A stretch of 64,000 nucleotides of DNA from Bacillus sp. RO2 (GCF_012911845.1 NZ_JAAXCU010000048.1:1-64000), one strand, 5' to 3'. Shown: positions 9,430-19,320, numbered from the stretch's first letter. Numbers and translations are program-made. The notes: generated from the letters alone by a model not told the origin.

Positions 9430-10146
9430 ATGACTAAAACTGCACTTTTAATCGGAGCGAGTGGAGATATCGGAAGAGAAATAGCAAGAACTATTTTGAA
9501 TCAAGGCTACACAACCTATCTGCACTACAACCAAGATAAACAATCCATACATAAGATACAGAATGAATTTGGCGAGGAAAGGGTTATCCCCATTCAAGCA
9601 GACCTAACCACCAATGATGGAGTGCTTAAATTAAAAAACAGCACCTATACATCTGTTGATGCAATTATCTATAATGCAGGTACTACCTTTTATGGATTGA
9701 TGACAGACATCGACGAACAAACAAAGCAACAAATGATCCAACTTAACATAACATCATTATATTCAACCATTCAAGCGTTTCTACCGGAAATGGTGAGAAA
9801 GAGAAATGGCAATATTGTGGTGGTTTCTTCCATCTGGGGAGAAATAGGGGCTTCATGTGAAGTGCTTTATTCCATGACTAAAGGTGCACAGATCTCTTTT
9901 GTAAAAGCGTTGGCCAAAGAAGTAGCCCTGAATGGTATTAGAGTAAACGCGATAGCTCCTGGGGCTGTGTCCACAAAAATGCTAAATAATTTATCGGAAG
10001 AAGAAAAACAGGAGATAAGTGATGACATCCCAATGGGGAGATTAGCTCAACCTTATGAAGTTGCCGATTCCGTAGGCTTTTTGCTTTCAGATAAATCCTC
10101 TTATATTACTGGACAAGTACTGGGAGTAAACGGCGGATGGAATTAA
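9430..10146 (+). CDS. ymfI: SDR reductase YmfI (EF-P 5-aminopentanone reductase)
   Basis: 238 aa classical short-chain dehydrogenase. Visible: NAD(P)-binding IGASGDIGREIA (residues 8-19), NAG motif (IIYNAG), catalytic Ser in VVSSIWG, YxxxK (YSMTKGA) and the C-terminal VNGG. In B. subtilis YmfI reduces the 5-aminopentanone group on the lysine of elongation factor P to 5-aminopentanol. The orthology call rests on its place after ymfH and before ymfJ; the fold alone would also fit 3-oxoacyl-ACP reductase. Confidence 0.88.
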   Translation: MTKTALLIGASGDIGREIARTILNQGYTTYLHYNQDKQSIHKIQNEFGEERVIPIQADLTTNDGVLKLKNSTYTSVDAIIYNAGTTFYGLMTDIDEQTKQQMIQLNITSLYSTIQAFLPEMVRKRNGNIVVVSSIWGEIGASCEVLYSMTKGAQISFVKALAKEVALNGIRVNAIAPGAVSTKMLNNLSEEEKQEISDDIPMGRLAQPYEVADSVGFLLSDKSSYITGQVLGVNGGWN

Positions 10147-10216
10147 CAGATCATGCATAAATCAGGTAGGAGCATCGCATACTAACTCTTGAACAAATGT
10201 GGAAGGAGGAGTTAAT

Positions 10217-10474
10217 ATGTCAGTACTTGATAACTGGGAACAATGGAAAGGTTTTTTAGGTGACCGTCTAAATCATGCAGAGCATGAAGGAATGGACAAT
10301 GGAGCTATTTCTCAACTTGCTTATGAAATCGGTGACTATCTTGCAAAAGAAGTGGAAGCGAAAAACCCTCAAGAAAGAGTGTTAGCTGACCTTTGGAAAG
10401 TGGCAAGCCCAGAAGAGCAACATGCAATTGCCAATATGATGGTGAAATTGGTTCAAAACGACGGAACGCATTAA
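10217..10474 (+). CDS. ymfJ: DUF3243 family protein YmfJ
   Basis: 85 aa acidic, probably helical protein starting MSVLDNWEQWKGFLGDRL. ATG 10217 follows GGAAGGAGGAG (10201-10211); an upstream GTG at 10199 would translate the RBS itself. The family is conserved next to ymfI in Bacillus. Its function is unknown and no catalytic motif is visible. Confidence 0.87.
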   Translation: MSVLDNWEQWKGFLGDRLNHAEHEGMDNGAISQLAYEIGDYLAKEVEAKNPQERVLADLWKVASPEEQHAIANMMVKLVQNDGTH

Positions 10475-10499
10475 GAGAGGCCTCTACCTCTCTTTTTTT
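10474..10499 (+). terminator. terminator after ymfJ
   Basis: AGAGAGG (10474-10480) pairs with CCTCTCT (10487-10493), followed by TTTTTT. Confidence 0.8.
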
Positions 10500-10602
10500 G
10501 TTTGCCAAAATTCATAAGTAATTACTTTCTTATTAAAGAAATATTGGATATGATAGAAGTAACATATACAAGAACGATTTTTAGAGAGGGTGAAGGGGTT
10601 TG

Positions 10603-11394
10603 ATGGAGAAAAAAGAGTGGTATTTAGAATATGAAATACATATCAATAGGCCAGGACTACTTGGGGACATCGCTTCCCTTTTAGGTATGCTATCCATCAA
10701 TATTGTGACAATCAACGGGGTGGATGATGCAAGAAGGGGAATGTTATTGCTAAGCGACTCAAATGAGCAAATAGTCCGTCTTGAATCTATCCTTAATACA
10801 ATGGATAATATAACTGTTACAAAGCTGCGTGAGCCTAAATTGCGCGATCGATTAGCTGTGCGACATGGAAGATACATACAGCGAGATGCAGATGATAAAA
10901 AAACGTTCCGCTTTGTAAGGGATGAACTAGGATTACTGGTTGATTTCCTTGCCGAACTATTTAAACAGGACGGTCATAAGTTAATTGGAATCAGAGGGAT
11001 GCCTCGTGTAGGCAAAACAGAGTCCATTGTTGCTTCAAGTGTCTGTGCAAACAAAAGATGGTTATTTGTATCTAGCACGTTGCTAAAGCAAACCATTCGA
11101 AGTCAATTGATTGAAGATGAATATAATGTGGACAACCTATTTATTATAGATGGTATAGTATCAACCAAAAGGGCCAATGAAAAACATTGGCAACTAATTC
11201 GTGAAATAATGCGAATATCTGCTGTAAAAGTGGTTGAACATCCTGATATTTTCGTGCAAAATACAGAATATAAACTAGATGATTTCGATTATATTATTGA
11301 ACTTAGAAATAATGAAGATGAAGAAATCACCTACGATGTGGTGCAACCAAATAATATGTTTGATGAGAATCCTTTTGGGGGTTTTGATTTCTAA
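10603..11394 (+). CDS. ymfK: DUF3388 protein YmfK
   Basis: 263 aa. The N-terminus (residues 1-70) resembles an ACT-like ligand domain (WYLEYEIHINRPGLLGDIAS, INIVTINGVD). The middle has a P-loop-like GMPRVGKTE and IIDGIVSTKR. The C-terminus is acidic and ends in PFGGFDF. Starts TTG 10600 and ATG 10603 are adjacent after GAGGGTGAAGGGG, and ATG is preferred. It sits between ymfJ and rodZ as in B. subtilis. The biochemical role is unknown; the ACT and P-loop readings are inferences from short motifs. Confidence 0.82.
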   Translation: MEKKEWYLEYEIHINRPGLLGDIASLLGMLSINIVTINGVDDARRGMLLLSDSNEQIVRLESILNTMDNITVTKLREPKLRDRLAVRHGRYIQRDADDKKTFRFVRDELGLLVDFLAELFKQDGHKLIGIRGMPRVGKTESIVASSVCANKRWLFVSSTLLKQTIRSQLIEDEYNVDNLFIIDGIVSTKRANEKHWQLIREIMRISAVKVVEHPDIFVQNTEYKLDDFDYIIELRNNEDEEITYDVVQPNNMFDENPFGGFDF

Positions 11395-11412
11395 AAATGT
11401 TGGAAGGTGTAA

Positions 11413-12309
11413 TTGTTGACAGAACTAGGTAATAGACTGAAACAGGCAAGAGAAGAAAAAGGCTTGTCACTAGAAGATTTACAAACCGTTACAAAAATAC
11501 AAAAAAGATATTTAATCGGAATAGAAGAAGGCAATTATTCCATCATGCCTGGACAATTCTATGCCCGTGCATTTATCAGGCAATACTCTGAGGCTGTGGG
11601 ACTTGATCCAGAACTAATCTTTGAAGAATACAAAAACGATATCCCTGCAAATGACAAAGATGAAATTCCTCAGTTGTCTAGAGTGAAGACTCGAAAACAG
11701 GTGCCATCGTCAAAAAATACAAAGGTTTTTAATTTTATCCCTAAAGTGTTAATGTTTTTAGCATTCGTTGCAGTAGTTGCCATCATCTATGTACTTTTTC
11801 AAAACTGGGGGGTTGGGAGTTCATCTGACACTCAGGAGAATAACAAGAATGTAGTCATTGATAATGCAACGTCAGAAAATGAAGACGTTGCTGAAAACGA
11901 AGATCAAGAAGATGAAAAAGAACAGCCTGAACAAACGGAAAAAGAAGAACCTGTAGAAGAGGAAAAAACGACAGCAGGTACATTAACCGAAGTAAGTTCA
12001 AACAGTCCAAATGCAACATTAGAATTAAAGGACACGGATAAATTTGAAGTGGAAATCTCTGCAGAAGGCGAAAACACTTGGGTGGGAGTCAACAATGCAG
12101 CGGGAGAATACTTCCTTAACAAAGAGCTTAAAGACGGAGAATCGGAAACAATCGATTTATCTGCGCAAAAAGAAATCTTATTTAATGTAGGTTGGGTACC
12201 GGCAACTAAAATTAAGATTAACGGCGAACCATTTGACTTTCCTTTTCCAGTAAATGACGTAACCACACAGAGAGTCACTATTAAATTTGTATCAAATGGT
12301 CAACAATAA
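11413..12309 (+). CDS. rodZ: RodZ-like cytoskeletal HTH membrane protein (YmfM)
   Basis: 298 aa. The N-terminal HTH (LGNRLKQAREEKGLSLEDLQ, residues 5-70) binds the MreB filament in the family. A single membrane helix spans about 109-129. An acidic low-complexity linker (135-185) is rich in Glu. The outer C-terminal domain (about 195-298) is DUF4115. RodZ couples MreB to wall synthesis and cell shape. TTG 11413, or the next TTG at 11416, follows GGAAGGTG. The gene sits directly upstream of pgsA as in many Firmicutes. Confidence 0.9.
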   Translation: MLTELGNRLKQAREEKGLSLEDLQTVTKIQKRYLIGIEEGNYSIMPGQFYARAFIRQYSEAVGLDPELIFEEYKNDIPANDKDEIPQLSRVKTRKQVPSSKNTKVFNFIPKVLMFLAFVAVVAIIYVLFQNWGVGSSSDTQENNKNVVIDNATSENEDVAENEDQEDEKEQPEQTEKEEPVEEEKTTAGTLTEVSSNSPNATLELKDTDKFEVEISAEGENTWVGVNNAAGEYFLNKELKDGESETIDLSAQKEILFNVGWVPATKIKINGEPFDFPFPVNDVTTQRVTIKFVSNGQQ

Positions 12310-12334
12310 AGTCATCAGGATGATGGCTTTTTTT
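12310..12334 (+). terminator. terminator after rodZ
   Basis: AGTCATC (12310-12316) pairs with GATGGCT (12322-12328), followed by a T run. Confidence 0.75.
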
Positions 12335-12453
12335 GTACAGACCTTTTGAATGAAGCTTACAACAATTGAGCTATCAACCTTAAGCAAACATTAGACAAAC
12401 CTGTATATTTTATGTATAGTGGAAAAGCAATATTGAATGCTGGAGGAATGAAC

Positions 12454-13032
12454 GTGAATTTACCTAACAAAATTACTGTTTCAAGAATCTTTATGATCCC
12501 TATCTTTATGATTCTAATGCTTGCACCATTAAATTGGGGAGATCTTGCCATTGGAGATGAGTCCATTCCATACACACATCTTCTAGCTGCACTTATATTT
12601 ATCATTGCATCCATCACCGACTGGGTAGATGGTTATTATGCAAGAAAACTAAATCTTGTAACCAACCTTGGAAAGTTCCTTGATCCACTTGCAGATAAGC
12701 TTTTGGTGTCCGCTGCATTAATAGCACTTGTCGAGTTACAATTGGCTCCAGCGTGGATTGTCATTGTCATCATCAGCAGAGAATTCGCTGTCACCGGACT
12801 CCGATTAGTACTTGCAGGAGAAGGGGAAGTGGTTGCAGCAAACATGCTTGGCAAAATTAAAACTTGGGCTCAAATAATTGCAGTATCCGCACTTCTATTA
12901 CATAACTTGCCATTTGAACTAATCGGCATCCCATTTGCTACCATTGCTTTATGGATAGCAATGATCTTTACCATTTACTCTGGATGGGATTACTTCTATA
13001 AAAACAGACAAGCATTTGTTAATTCTAAATAA
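12454..13032 (+). CDS. pgsA: CDP-diacylglycerol-glycerol-3-phosphate 3-phosphatidyltransferase
   Basis: 192 aa membrane enzyme that makes phosphatidylglycerophosphate, the first step to phosphatidylglycerol. The CDP-alcohol phosphotransferase signature is intact at about residues 56-81: DGYYAR, then G and two Asp in GKFLDPLAD. Several hydrophobic helices are visible. The start is GTG 12454, spaced 6-7 bp from TGGAGGA (12441-12447); ATG 12448 touches that RBS and 12412 has none. The order rodZ-pgsA-cinA-recA is conserved. Confidence 0.94.
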   Translation: MNLPNKITVSRIFMIPIFMILMLAPLNWGDLAIGDESIPYTHLLAALIFIIASITDWVDGYYARKLNLVTNLGKFLDPLADKLLVSAALIALVELQLAPAWIVIVIISREFAVTGLRLVLAGEGEVVAANMLGKIKTWAQIIAVSALLLHNLPFELIGIPFATIALWIAMIFTIYSGWDYFYKNRQAFVNSK

Positions 13033-13064
13033 TCAAAAGAAAACGATTATCTCATATTATTTAT

Positions 13065-13194
13065 AGCTGATGATTGGAGCAAATGGCGTAGACTCCTGCG
13101 GGGGAGTAGCGACATTGTTGAGACCCCGCAACGAAGTGAGGAGGCTCAAGGTCGCCCCGCGGAAAGCGAAGCCATTTGCGGAAATCAACAGCGG
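13065..13194 (+). repeat. interspersed element copy B
   Basis: Full copy. The outer arms (GCTG..GATT with AATC..CAGC) and GCAAATGGC with GCCATTTGC can pair. Inner stems are ACTCC/GGAGT and GCGAC..TTGAG with CTCAA..GTCGC. It fills the gap between pgsA and cinA. Confidence 0.85.
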
Positions 13195-13239
13195 CGTTAA
13201 CCAGAACCAACCATATCACTGTAATAAGGGGAGAGTGCC

Positions 13240-14484
13240 GTGATTAGAAATGCAGAGATTATTGCCGTAGGCTCTGAGTTACTCTTAGGACAAATTTGTA
13301 ATACAAATGCCCAATTTCTTTCCAAGCAACTTGCAGAATTGGGAATCAACGTTTTTTATCATACGGTGGTCGGAGATAACCCTTCTAGACTCGAAGAAGT
13401 AATAACAACAGCTAAACAACGTTCTAACCTCCTCCTATTCACTGGAGGACTAGGACCTACAAAAGATGACCTGACAAAGGAAACCATTGCAAGAGTGCTA
13501 AATAAACAATTGGTAATGGATGAACAAGCGCTAACCAACATTCAGGATTATTTCAAAAAATCACACAGAGTGATGAGTGAAAACAACAAAAAGCAAGCGC
13601 TAGTATTAGAAGGCTCCTCTATCTTGGCAAACGACTTTGGGATGGCCCCTGGAATGGCGCTCACAGAAGGCTCTCATACATACATGCTCTTACCTGGCCC
13701 TCCTAAAGAACTTCAGCCAATGTTTTCTGTCTATGGCAGAGAATACCTGTTAGATAAGCTTGGAGTCAGAGAGCAAATCGTCTCCAAAGTTCTCCGTTTT
13801 TTTGGCATTGGGGAATCACAACTGGAAACAGATATTGAAGATATCATTGACCGGCAAACAAATCCGACCATCGCACCTCTTGCAGGGGACAATGAGGTTA
13901 CTCTTAGATTAACGGCCAAGCACCAATCCACTGACGAAGCAAATCGGTTGATTGATCAATGCGAAAAAGAAATCTTGGAAAGAGTCGGAGACTTTTTTTT
14001 CGGGTATGACGAGGATACCATCTACTCTGTTCTATTTGAAAAAATACAAAAGTCTCATTACACTCTGAGCAGTGCCGAGAGTCTTACCGGCGGTTTGTTC
14101 TCTGAGAAAATGACAAGTTTCTCAGGTGCTTCCAAAGTTATGGAAGGTGCTATTGTGAGCTATACTAATAGCGTGAAGGAAAAAGTACTTGGCGTGAAAA
14201 AACAAACACTTGAAAACGATGGAGCTGTAAGTGAGCAGACAGCTAAAGAAATGGCAATCGGCGTTAAAAAATTGCTGCAAACAGATATCGGCATCAGTTT
14301 TACAGGGGTTGCGGGTCCTGAAACAATGGACAATCAACCAGTAGGTACGGTGTTTATTGGAATAGCTCTCCCGAACGGAGAAGCCGCCGTCCACAAAATT
14401 CACTTAGCCGGAACGCGCGATGGCATCAGACATAGATCGGCAAAATACGGCTGTCACTACCTATTGAAAGAGTTGTTCAAGTAG
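13240..14484 (+). CDS. cinA: competence/damage-inducible protein CinA
   Basis: 414 aa. The N-terminal MoCF-like domain (residues 1-170) shows [11 protein letters not shown] and [15 protein letters not shown], typical of the COG1058 pyrophosphatase part. The C-terminal domain (about 255-414) shows [26 protein letters not shown] and [16 protein letters not shown], the PncC nicotinamide-nucleotide amidase signature. The family recycles NMN and is co-transcribed with recA in several Firmicutes. Here the tandem-repeat block and the recA promoter separate the two genes. GTG 13240 follows AAGGGGAGAG. Confidence 0.93.
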   Translation: MIRNAEIIAVGSELLLGQICNTNAQFLSKQLAELGINVFYHTVVGDNPSRLEEVITTAKQRSNLLLFTGGLGPTKDDLTKETIARVLNKQLVMDEQALTNIQDYFKKSHRVMSENNKKQALVLEGSSILANDFGMAPGMALTEGSHTYMLLPGPPKELQPMFSVYGREYLLDKLGVREQIVSKVLRFFGIGESQLETDIEDIIDRQTNPTIAPLAGDNEVTLRLTAKHQSTDEANRLIDQCEKEILERVGDFFFGYDEDTIYSVLFEKIQKSHYTLSSAESLTGGLFSEKMTSFSGASKVMEGAIVSYTNSVKEKVLGVKKQTLENDGAVSEQTAKEMAIGVKKLLQTDIGISFTGVAGPETMDNQPVGTVFIGIALPNGEAAVHKIHLAGTRDGIRHRSAKYGCHYLLKELFK

Positions 14485-14640
14485 TTGAGGCGAACTTCAA
14501 CTGCTTTTTCTTTTGGGGTCGGGAGATGAATAGACGATGGTGCCAGGCTTTTTTGGAGTTAGTGGGAAAATAGGAGGAAACGGAAGAGATTTGAGGTAAG
14601 AACTTATGAAAAGGGAGCATTTGGAGTGCGCATAAATTGG

Positions 14641-14840
14641 TTCGGACAAAATATTCAGGTCTTTGGACATTTTAGTACTGAATTGGACAGGGTTTCGGAC
14701 AATTAGATTGCTTGTTCAGACAAGAATTCAGGGTGTTCGGTCATTTAAAAAATCGGTTCGGTCAACTTTGCAAAATCTTCGGTCAACTTATCTAAATCTT
14801 TGGTCAAGAATACAAAAACTTCGGACATTTCAAATCTGGC
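14641..14840 (+). repeat. tandem array of about ten 21-bp TTCGG(T/A)CA units
   Basis: The heptamer TTCGGTC/TTCGGAC recurs about every 21 bp with an AT-rich variable remainder; the last units are the most regular (for example TTCGGTCAACTTTGCAAAATC). It lies in the cinA-recA gap, about 150 bp upstream of the recA LexA box. A related array occurs at 29604-29820. The forward frame stays open through it, giving a heptad-repeat translation, but base conservation is not codon-like. I regard it as non-coding. Confidence 0.8.
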
Positions 14841-14995
14841 CCTCTTTGTTAGTCCCCCTTCCGAACTCTAACCCCAGACAAAAATTCAATACAAAAAACT
14901 AATTTTGTATTTTCTACTAAAATTCCATCAAGAAAATCCCCGTTTCCCCTTAGAACAAACTCAATATTTTACGCCAAAAACTAACTATAAAAAAC

Positions 14996-15009
14996 CGAAT
15001 GGATGTTCG
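14996..15009 (+). promoter_or_regulatory. LexA (SOS) box of recA
   Basis: CGAATGGATGTTCG matches the Bacillus LexA consensus CGAACNNNNGTTCG with one change. It sits 8 bp before the recA -35 element. LexA is encoded in this window at 50349-50960. Confidence 0.85.
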
Positions 15010-15017
15010 TTTTTTAG

Positions 15018-15046
15018 TTGCCAAACGAATAGAAAAAGGGTATAGT
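15018..15046 (+). promoter_or_regulatory. sigma-A promoter of recA
   Basis: TTGCCA (15018-15023), 17-bp spacer, TATAGT (15041-15046). The LexA box lies immediately upstream, consistent with SOS repression. Confidence 0.75.
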
Positions 15047-15102
15047 AAGAGTAGTTGATAGATACTATTCATTTAGTTTGATAGATAAGAGGAGGAAATT
15101 GT

Positions 15103-16143
15103 GTGAGTGATCGTAAAGCTGCTTTAGATATGGCGTTAAAACAGATAGAAAAGCAATTTGGAAAAGGTTCCATCATGAAATTAGGGGAACAAACTGAGCG
15201 TAAGATCTCTACTATTCCTAGTGGATCGTTAGCATTGGATGTTGCATTAGGTGCCGGCGGATATCCAAGAGGTAGAGTTGTAGAAATATATGGTCCTGAA
15301 TCTTCCGGTAAAACAACAGTTGCCCTTCATGCTATCGCTGAAGTACAGCAACAAGGCGGACAAGCTGCGTTTATCGATGCGGAGCACGCGTTGGATCCAG
15401 TATATGCGCAAAAACTTGGCGTAAACATAGATGAGCTTCTTCTTTCTCAACCAGATACTGGTGAACAAGCATTAGAAATTGCAGAAGCTCTTGTAAGAAG
15501 TGGTGCAGTAGACATTATCGTTGTCGACTCTGTAGCTGCCCTAGTACCTAAAGCAGAAATCGAAGGGGAAATGGGAGACTCCCATGTCGGTCTTCAAGCC
15601 CGTCTTATGTCTCAAGCACTTCGTAAGCTTTCTGGTGCCATCAATAAATCAAAAACCATTGCCATTTTCATCAATCAAATTCGTGAAAAAGTAGGAGTAA
15701 TGTTTGGTAATCCTGAAACGACTCCTGGTGGCCGTGCTCTGAAATTCTACTCTTCCGTACGTCTAGAAGTGCGTCGTGCTGAGCAGTTGAAACAAGGTCA
15801 TGATATTGTCGGGAATAAAACAAAGATCAAAGTTGTAAAGAATAAAATCGCTCCTCCTTTTAAAGTAGCTGAAGTAGATATCATGTACGGTGAAGGTATC
15901 TCAAGAGAAGGGGAAGTTATTGATATGGGCTCTGATTTGGATATCGTCCAAAAGAGTGGTTCCTGGTATTCCTACAATGAAGAAAGATTGGGACAAGGAC
16001 GCGAAAATGCAAAACAATTCCTTAAAGAAAACAAGGATGTCCTAAAAGAAATTCATCAGCAAATTCGTGACCACCACGGGTTGGATAAAGAAGTAACCGC
16101 TCCAGCGGAAGAAGAAATGGATCAAGAAGAATTAGATTTTTAA
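15103..16143 (+). CDS. recA: recombinase RecA
   Basis: 346 aa strand-exchange ATPase and LexA co-protease. Visible: Walker [10 protein letters not shown] at residues 64-72, [20 protein letters not shown], loop L2 region [19 protein letters not shown], and an acidic C-terminal tail ([11 protein letters not shown]). GTG 15103 lies 8 bp after GAGGAGG. A LexA box and a good promoter precede it, so SOS induction is expected. Length and order (cinA-recA-rny) are standard, although B. subtilis has pbpX between recA and rny and this genome does not. Confidence 0.98.
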   Translation: MSDRKAALDMALKQIEKQFGKGSIMKLGEQTERKISTIPSGSLALDVALGAGGYPRGRVVEIYGPESSGKTTVALHAIAEVQQQGGQAAFIDAEHALDPVYAQKLGVNIDELLLSQPDTGEQALEIAEALVRSGAVDIIVVDSVAALVPKAEIEGEMGDSHVGLQARLMSQALRKLSGAINKSKTIAIFINQIREKVGVMFGNPETTPGGRALKFYSSVRLEVRRAEQLKQGHDIVGNKTKIKVVKNKIAPPFKVAEVDIMYGEGISREGEVIDMGSDLDIVQKSGSWYSYNEERLGQGRENAKQFLKENKDVLKEIHQQIRDHHGLDKEVTAPAEEEMDQEELDF

Positions 16144-16158
16144 TACTCACCAACCAAG

Positions 16159-16191
16159 AAGGCCCTGTAAATAATTGCAGGGCCTTTCAAT
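16159..16191 (+). terminator. terminator after recA
   Basis: AAGGCCCTG (16159-16167) pairs perfectly with CAGGGCCTT (16178-16186), followed by TCAATTT. Confidence 0.8.
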
Positions 16192-16334
16192 TTATAATGC
16201 TATAGAGATGTTCCTGAAACGAAAATTAACGGTTAAATGTAACTAAAAAATTATTAAATCCACCCAAATCCCTATAAAATTCATCAAAAACAGGATTAGT
16301 TTACCAAAAAGGGCATATCCTTATCGGGACAGGC

Positions 16335-16363
16335 TTGACAATAATTTTTCACAGATTTACAAT
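16335..16363 (+). promoter_or_regulatory. sigma-A promoter candidate for rny
   Basis: TTGACA (16335-16340), 17-bp spacer, TACAAT (16358-16363). It gives a leader of about 140 nt before rny. That leader holds the second TTGACA at 16433, which has no properly spaced -10. Confidence 0.65.
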
Positions 16364-16508
16364 TAGTATGTATAATTTACATTTTGTTAGAATTTTAGAG
16401 CTATAAAAAAGCAAAAGCCCTTGAGCTGTATGTTGACAAACATTGTTACAATGTACATGCCGACAATGAAATCTAGCAAGAAAAAAGTTCATAGCAAGAG
16501 GAGGTGTA

Positions 16509-18074
16509 ATGATGGATTATATGCCAATTATTATCTCCGCTTTGCTTGCCCTAATCGTCGGTGTAGTTGTTGGCTTTTATGTTCGTAAATCCATTGCAGA
16601 ACAGAAGATTGCTGGCGCAAGAAGTGTCGCGGATCAAATTGTGGAAGATTCCAGACGCGAAGCTGAATCGCTTAAGAAAGAAGCACTTTTGGAAGCGAAG
16701 GACGATATTCACAAACTTCGAACTGAAGCTGAACGTGATATTCGAGACCGTAGAAGCGAACTGCAAAAACAAGAAAATCGTTTAATGCAAAAAGAAGAGA
16801 ATCTGGATCGAAAAGATGAATCGCTTGATAAGCGAGAAGTAGCATTAGAAAGGCGTGAAGATTCTTTAAACGATAGACAACAGCATATTGAAGAATTAGA
16901 AAGCAAAGTGGATGATATAGTGCGTAAACAGCAAGAAGAGCTAGAACGCATTTCAGCATTAACACGCGAAGAAGCCAAACATATCATTTTGGATCGTGTT
17001 GAGAACGAATTATCCCACGACATTGCTCTTATGGTCAAAGAAAGCGAAAACAGAGCAAAAGAAGATGCGGATAAAAAGGCAAGAGAGATTCTTTCTTTAG
17101 CCGTTCAACGTTGTGCCGCCGACCATGTGGCTGAGACAACAGTATCCGTCGTTAACTTACCAAATGATGAAATGAAAGGCCGAATCATTGGTCGTGAAGG
17201 ACGTAATATTCGTACTCTTGAAACACTTACTGGTATTGATCTTATTATTGATGATACCCCTGAGGCAGTTATTTTATCAGGCTTTGATCCGATCAGACGT
17301 GAAACTGCACGCATTGCTTTAGATAAGCTTGTCCAAGACGGACGTATTCACCCTGCGCGTATTGAGGAAATGGTTGAAAAATCAAGACGTGAAGTAGACG
17401 AATACATCCGTGAAATGGGAGAACAGACTACATTTGAAGTAGGCGTACATGGATTACATCCTGATTTGATCAAAATTTTGGGTCGCCTGAAGTTCCGTAC
17501 CAGCTATGGTCAAAATGTTCTGAAGCACTCTATGGAAGTCGCATTCCTATCCGGCCTGATGGCTGCTGAGCTTGGTGAGGATGAAACACTTGCCCGCCGC
17601 GCTGGATTGCTACATGATATCGGAAAAGCTGTCGATCATGAAGTAGAAGGAAGCCATGTGGAAATCGGAGTGGAATTGGCAACGAAGTATAAAGAACATC
17701 CAGTTGTCATTAACAGTATCGCATCCCACCATGGTGATACAGAACCAACTTCCATCATTGCAGTCTTGGTTGCTGCAGCAGATGCATTATCTGCGGCGAG
17801 ACCAGGAGCTCGTAGTGAGACGTTGGAAAACTATATCCGCAGACTTGAAAAGTTGGAAGAGATCTCCGAAAGCTATGAAGGTGTCGAAAAGTCCTTTGCG
17901 ATTCAAGCGGGACGTGAGGTTCGAATCATGGTGAAACCAGATACCATTGACGATCTTGAGGCTCATCGATTGGCTCGGGATATCCGAAAACGCATTGAAG
18001 AAGAACTGGATTATCCAGGACATATTAAAGTAACGGTTATTCGTGAAACAAGAGCCGTAGAGTATGCAAAATAA
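16509..18074 (+). CDS. rny: ribonuclease Y
   Basis: 521 aa membrane-anchored endoribonuclease that starts bulk mRNA decay. Visible: one N-terminal membrane helix (about 5-25), a long charged coiled coil (30-205), a KH domain with [12 protein letters not shown] (about residue 220) and an HD domain with [12 protein letters not shown] (about 370). The sequence from the KH domain onward is nearly invariant in Bacillus. ATG 16509 or 16512 follows GAGGAGG. In B. subtilis Rny works with the RicA/RicF/RicT complex; ricA is also in this window. Confidence 0.97.
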   Translation: MMDYMPIIISALLALIVGVVVGFYVRKSIAEQKIAGARSVADQIVEDSRREAESLKKEALLEAKDDIHKLRTEAERDIRDRRSELQKQENRLMQKEENLDRKDESLDKREVALERREDSLNDRQQHIEELESKVDDIVRKQQEELERISALTREEAKHIILDRVENELSHDIALMVKESENRAKEDADKKAREILSLAVQRCAADHVAETTVSVVNLPNDEMKGRIIGREGRNIRTLETLTGIDLIIDDTPEAVILSGFDPIRRETARIALDKLVQDGRIHPARIEEMVEKSRREVDEYIREMGEQTTFEVGVHGLHPDLIKILGRLKFRTSYGQNVLKHSMEVAFLSGLMAAELGEDETLARRAGLLHDIGKAVDHEVEGSHVEIGVELATKYKEHPVVINSIASHHGDTEPTSIIAVLVAAADALSAARPGARSETLENYIRRLEKLEEISESYEGVEKSFAIQAGREVRIMVKPDTIDDLEAHRLARDIRKRIEEELDYPGHIKVTVIRETRAVEYAK

Positions 18075-18104
18075 AGTGGTGCTTGCACCGCTTTATTTTT
18101 TTTT
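18071..18104 (+). terminator. terminator after rny
   Basis: ATAAAGTGGTGC (18071-18082) pairs with GCACCGCTTTAT (18085-18096), followed by an eight-T run. Confidence 0.85.
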
Positions 18105-18140
18105 CTTCTTAACATTTGAATAAAATGACCCGCATGATGA

Positions 18141-18267
18141 CTGCAGATTGGAGTGCGAGGTGTGAGACTCCTTAGGGAGATAGCGATAGGTTGAGAACCC
18201 GCAGGGCAGCGAGGAGGTTCAAGCACCGCCCAAAGGATAAGCGAACACCTGGAACGTAAATCTGCAG
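18141..18267 (+). repeat. interspersed element copy C
   Basis: Diverged copy between rny and ymdB. The outermost stem is CTGCAGATT/AATCTGCAG (9 bp perfect), different in sequence from copy B but still complementary. Inner arms AGGTGT/ACACCT replace GCAAATGGC/GCCATTTGC. GACTCC..GGGAG and the GAGGAGG segment are kept. Confidence 0.75.
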
Positions 18268-18379
18268 AAATAAGGTAGTAATTCCGTAAATAAATTGATA
18301 AAACGTCGTTCATTTGCATACAGCGCCTACATATGTAAAACTAAAAAGAGAAATTGATTGTTAGAAGGGATTAGTGATT

Positions 18380-19174
18380 GTGAGAATTTTATTTATTGGA
18401 GATGTAGTTGGATCACCAGGTAGAAAAATGATAAACGAATATCTGCCAAAACTAAAAAGTAAATATAGACCGGCTGTAACCATCGTAAATGGAGAAAACG
18501 CAGCGGGTGGAAAAGGAATAACCGAAAAAATCTACCAAGGTTTCTTAAAAGCCGGTGCAAATCTTGTCACGCTTGGAAATCATACTTGGGACAACAGAGA
18601 GATATTTGAATTTATCGAAGGTGCTAAGCATATGATTAGACCTGCAAATTTTCCAAGTTCTAATCCAGGAAAAGGAATTGCCTATGTTCCTTTTGAAGGA
18701 AAGGAACTTGCGGTCATTAATCTACAAGGTCGAACTTTTTTACCACCAATAGATTGCCCTTTTAACAAAGTAGATGAGCTTGTTGAAGAAGCAAAGAAAA
18801 GAACACCATTTATCTTTGTAGACTTTCATGCAGAAGCAACTAGTGAGAAGCAAGCAATTGGCTGGTTTCTTGATGGAAGAGTTACAGGTGTGGTAGGAAC
18901 ACATACACATGTGCAAACAAATGATTATCGAATTCTACCAGAGGGCACGGCATATATAACAGATGTAGGTATGACTGGTCCTTATGATGGTATTCTAGGC
19001 GTGGAGAAAGAAGCTGTGCTCAAGCGTTTCACAACTGCTCTGCCTGTAAGGTTTGAAGTGACGGAAGGAAGAGCCCAGTTAAACGGGGTTCTAATAGACG
19101 TAGATATGAAGACAGGTAAGGCGAAGAAAATTCAACCTCTAATGATTAATGAGGATCATCCTTTCTTTGACTAG
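18380..19174 (+). CDS. ymdB: YmdB-type metallophosphoesterase
   Basis: 264 aa binuclear-metal phosphodiesterase (TIGR00282 family). Metal ligands sit in GDVVGSPGR (residues 7-15), NGENAAGGKG, GNHTWD, DFHAEAT and GTHTHVQTND. In B. subtilis YmdB hydrolyses 2',3'-cyclic nucleotides and controls biofilm versus motility gene expression. GTG 18380 is chosen over GTG 18374 because the RBS AGAAGGGA (18363-18370) is 9 bp away and homologues start MRILFIGDVVGS. It sits between rny and spoVS as in B. subtilis. Confidence 0.94.
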   Translation: MRILFIGDVVGSPGRKMINEYLPKLKSKYRPAVTIVNGENAAGGKGITEKIYQGFLKAGANLVTLGNHTWDNREIFEFIEGAKHMIRPANFPSSNPGKGIAYVPFEGKELAVINLQGRTFLPPIDCPFNKVDELVEEAKKRTPFIFVDFHAEATSEKQAIGWFLDGRVTGVVGTHTHVQTNDYRILPEGTAYITDVGMTGPYDGILGVEKEAVLKRFTTALPVRFEVTEGRAQLNGVLIDVDMKTGKAKKIQPLMINEDHPFFD

Positions 19175-19213
19175 GTGAGAAGATAGAATCTTTTGACGAT
19201 TGCGCAATAGTTG

Positions 19214-19241
19214 AGGCATATACAGAGCTCTTCTTGAATAT
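19214..19241 (+). promoter_or_regulatory. candidate sigma-H promoter of spoVS
   Basis: A -35-like AGGCATA (19214-19220) and a -10-like GAATAT (19236-19241) have near-consensus spacing for sigma-H (RnAGGAwWW...RnnGAATww). spoVS is a sigma-H gene in B. subtilis. The -35 differs from consensus at one core base, so this is tentative. Confidence 0.4.
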
Positions 19242-19320
19242 AGTAGGAATGAAATTATTAACAATTCATTCATCTATGGGTCTTTCACCATATACTGTAA
19301 ATGTTAAGGAGGAGCTAGAA

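Noticed and set aside
14663-14902. 79-codon open frame with heptad LRS-type repeats before recA
   Set aside because: It is the translation of the 21-bp DNA repeat; conservation follows the TTCGGTC heptamer, not codons, and there is no RBS.
16433-16452. Second TTGACA..TACAAT pair before rny
   Set aside because: Only 8 bp between the hexamers, too short for sigma-A; the pair at 16335/16358 has 17 bp.
19234-19320. N-terminal extension of spoVS
   Set aside because: SpoVS is highly conserved and starts at ATG 19321 behind AAGGAGG.
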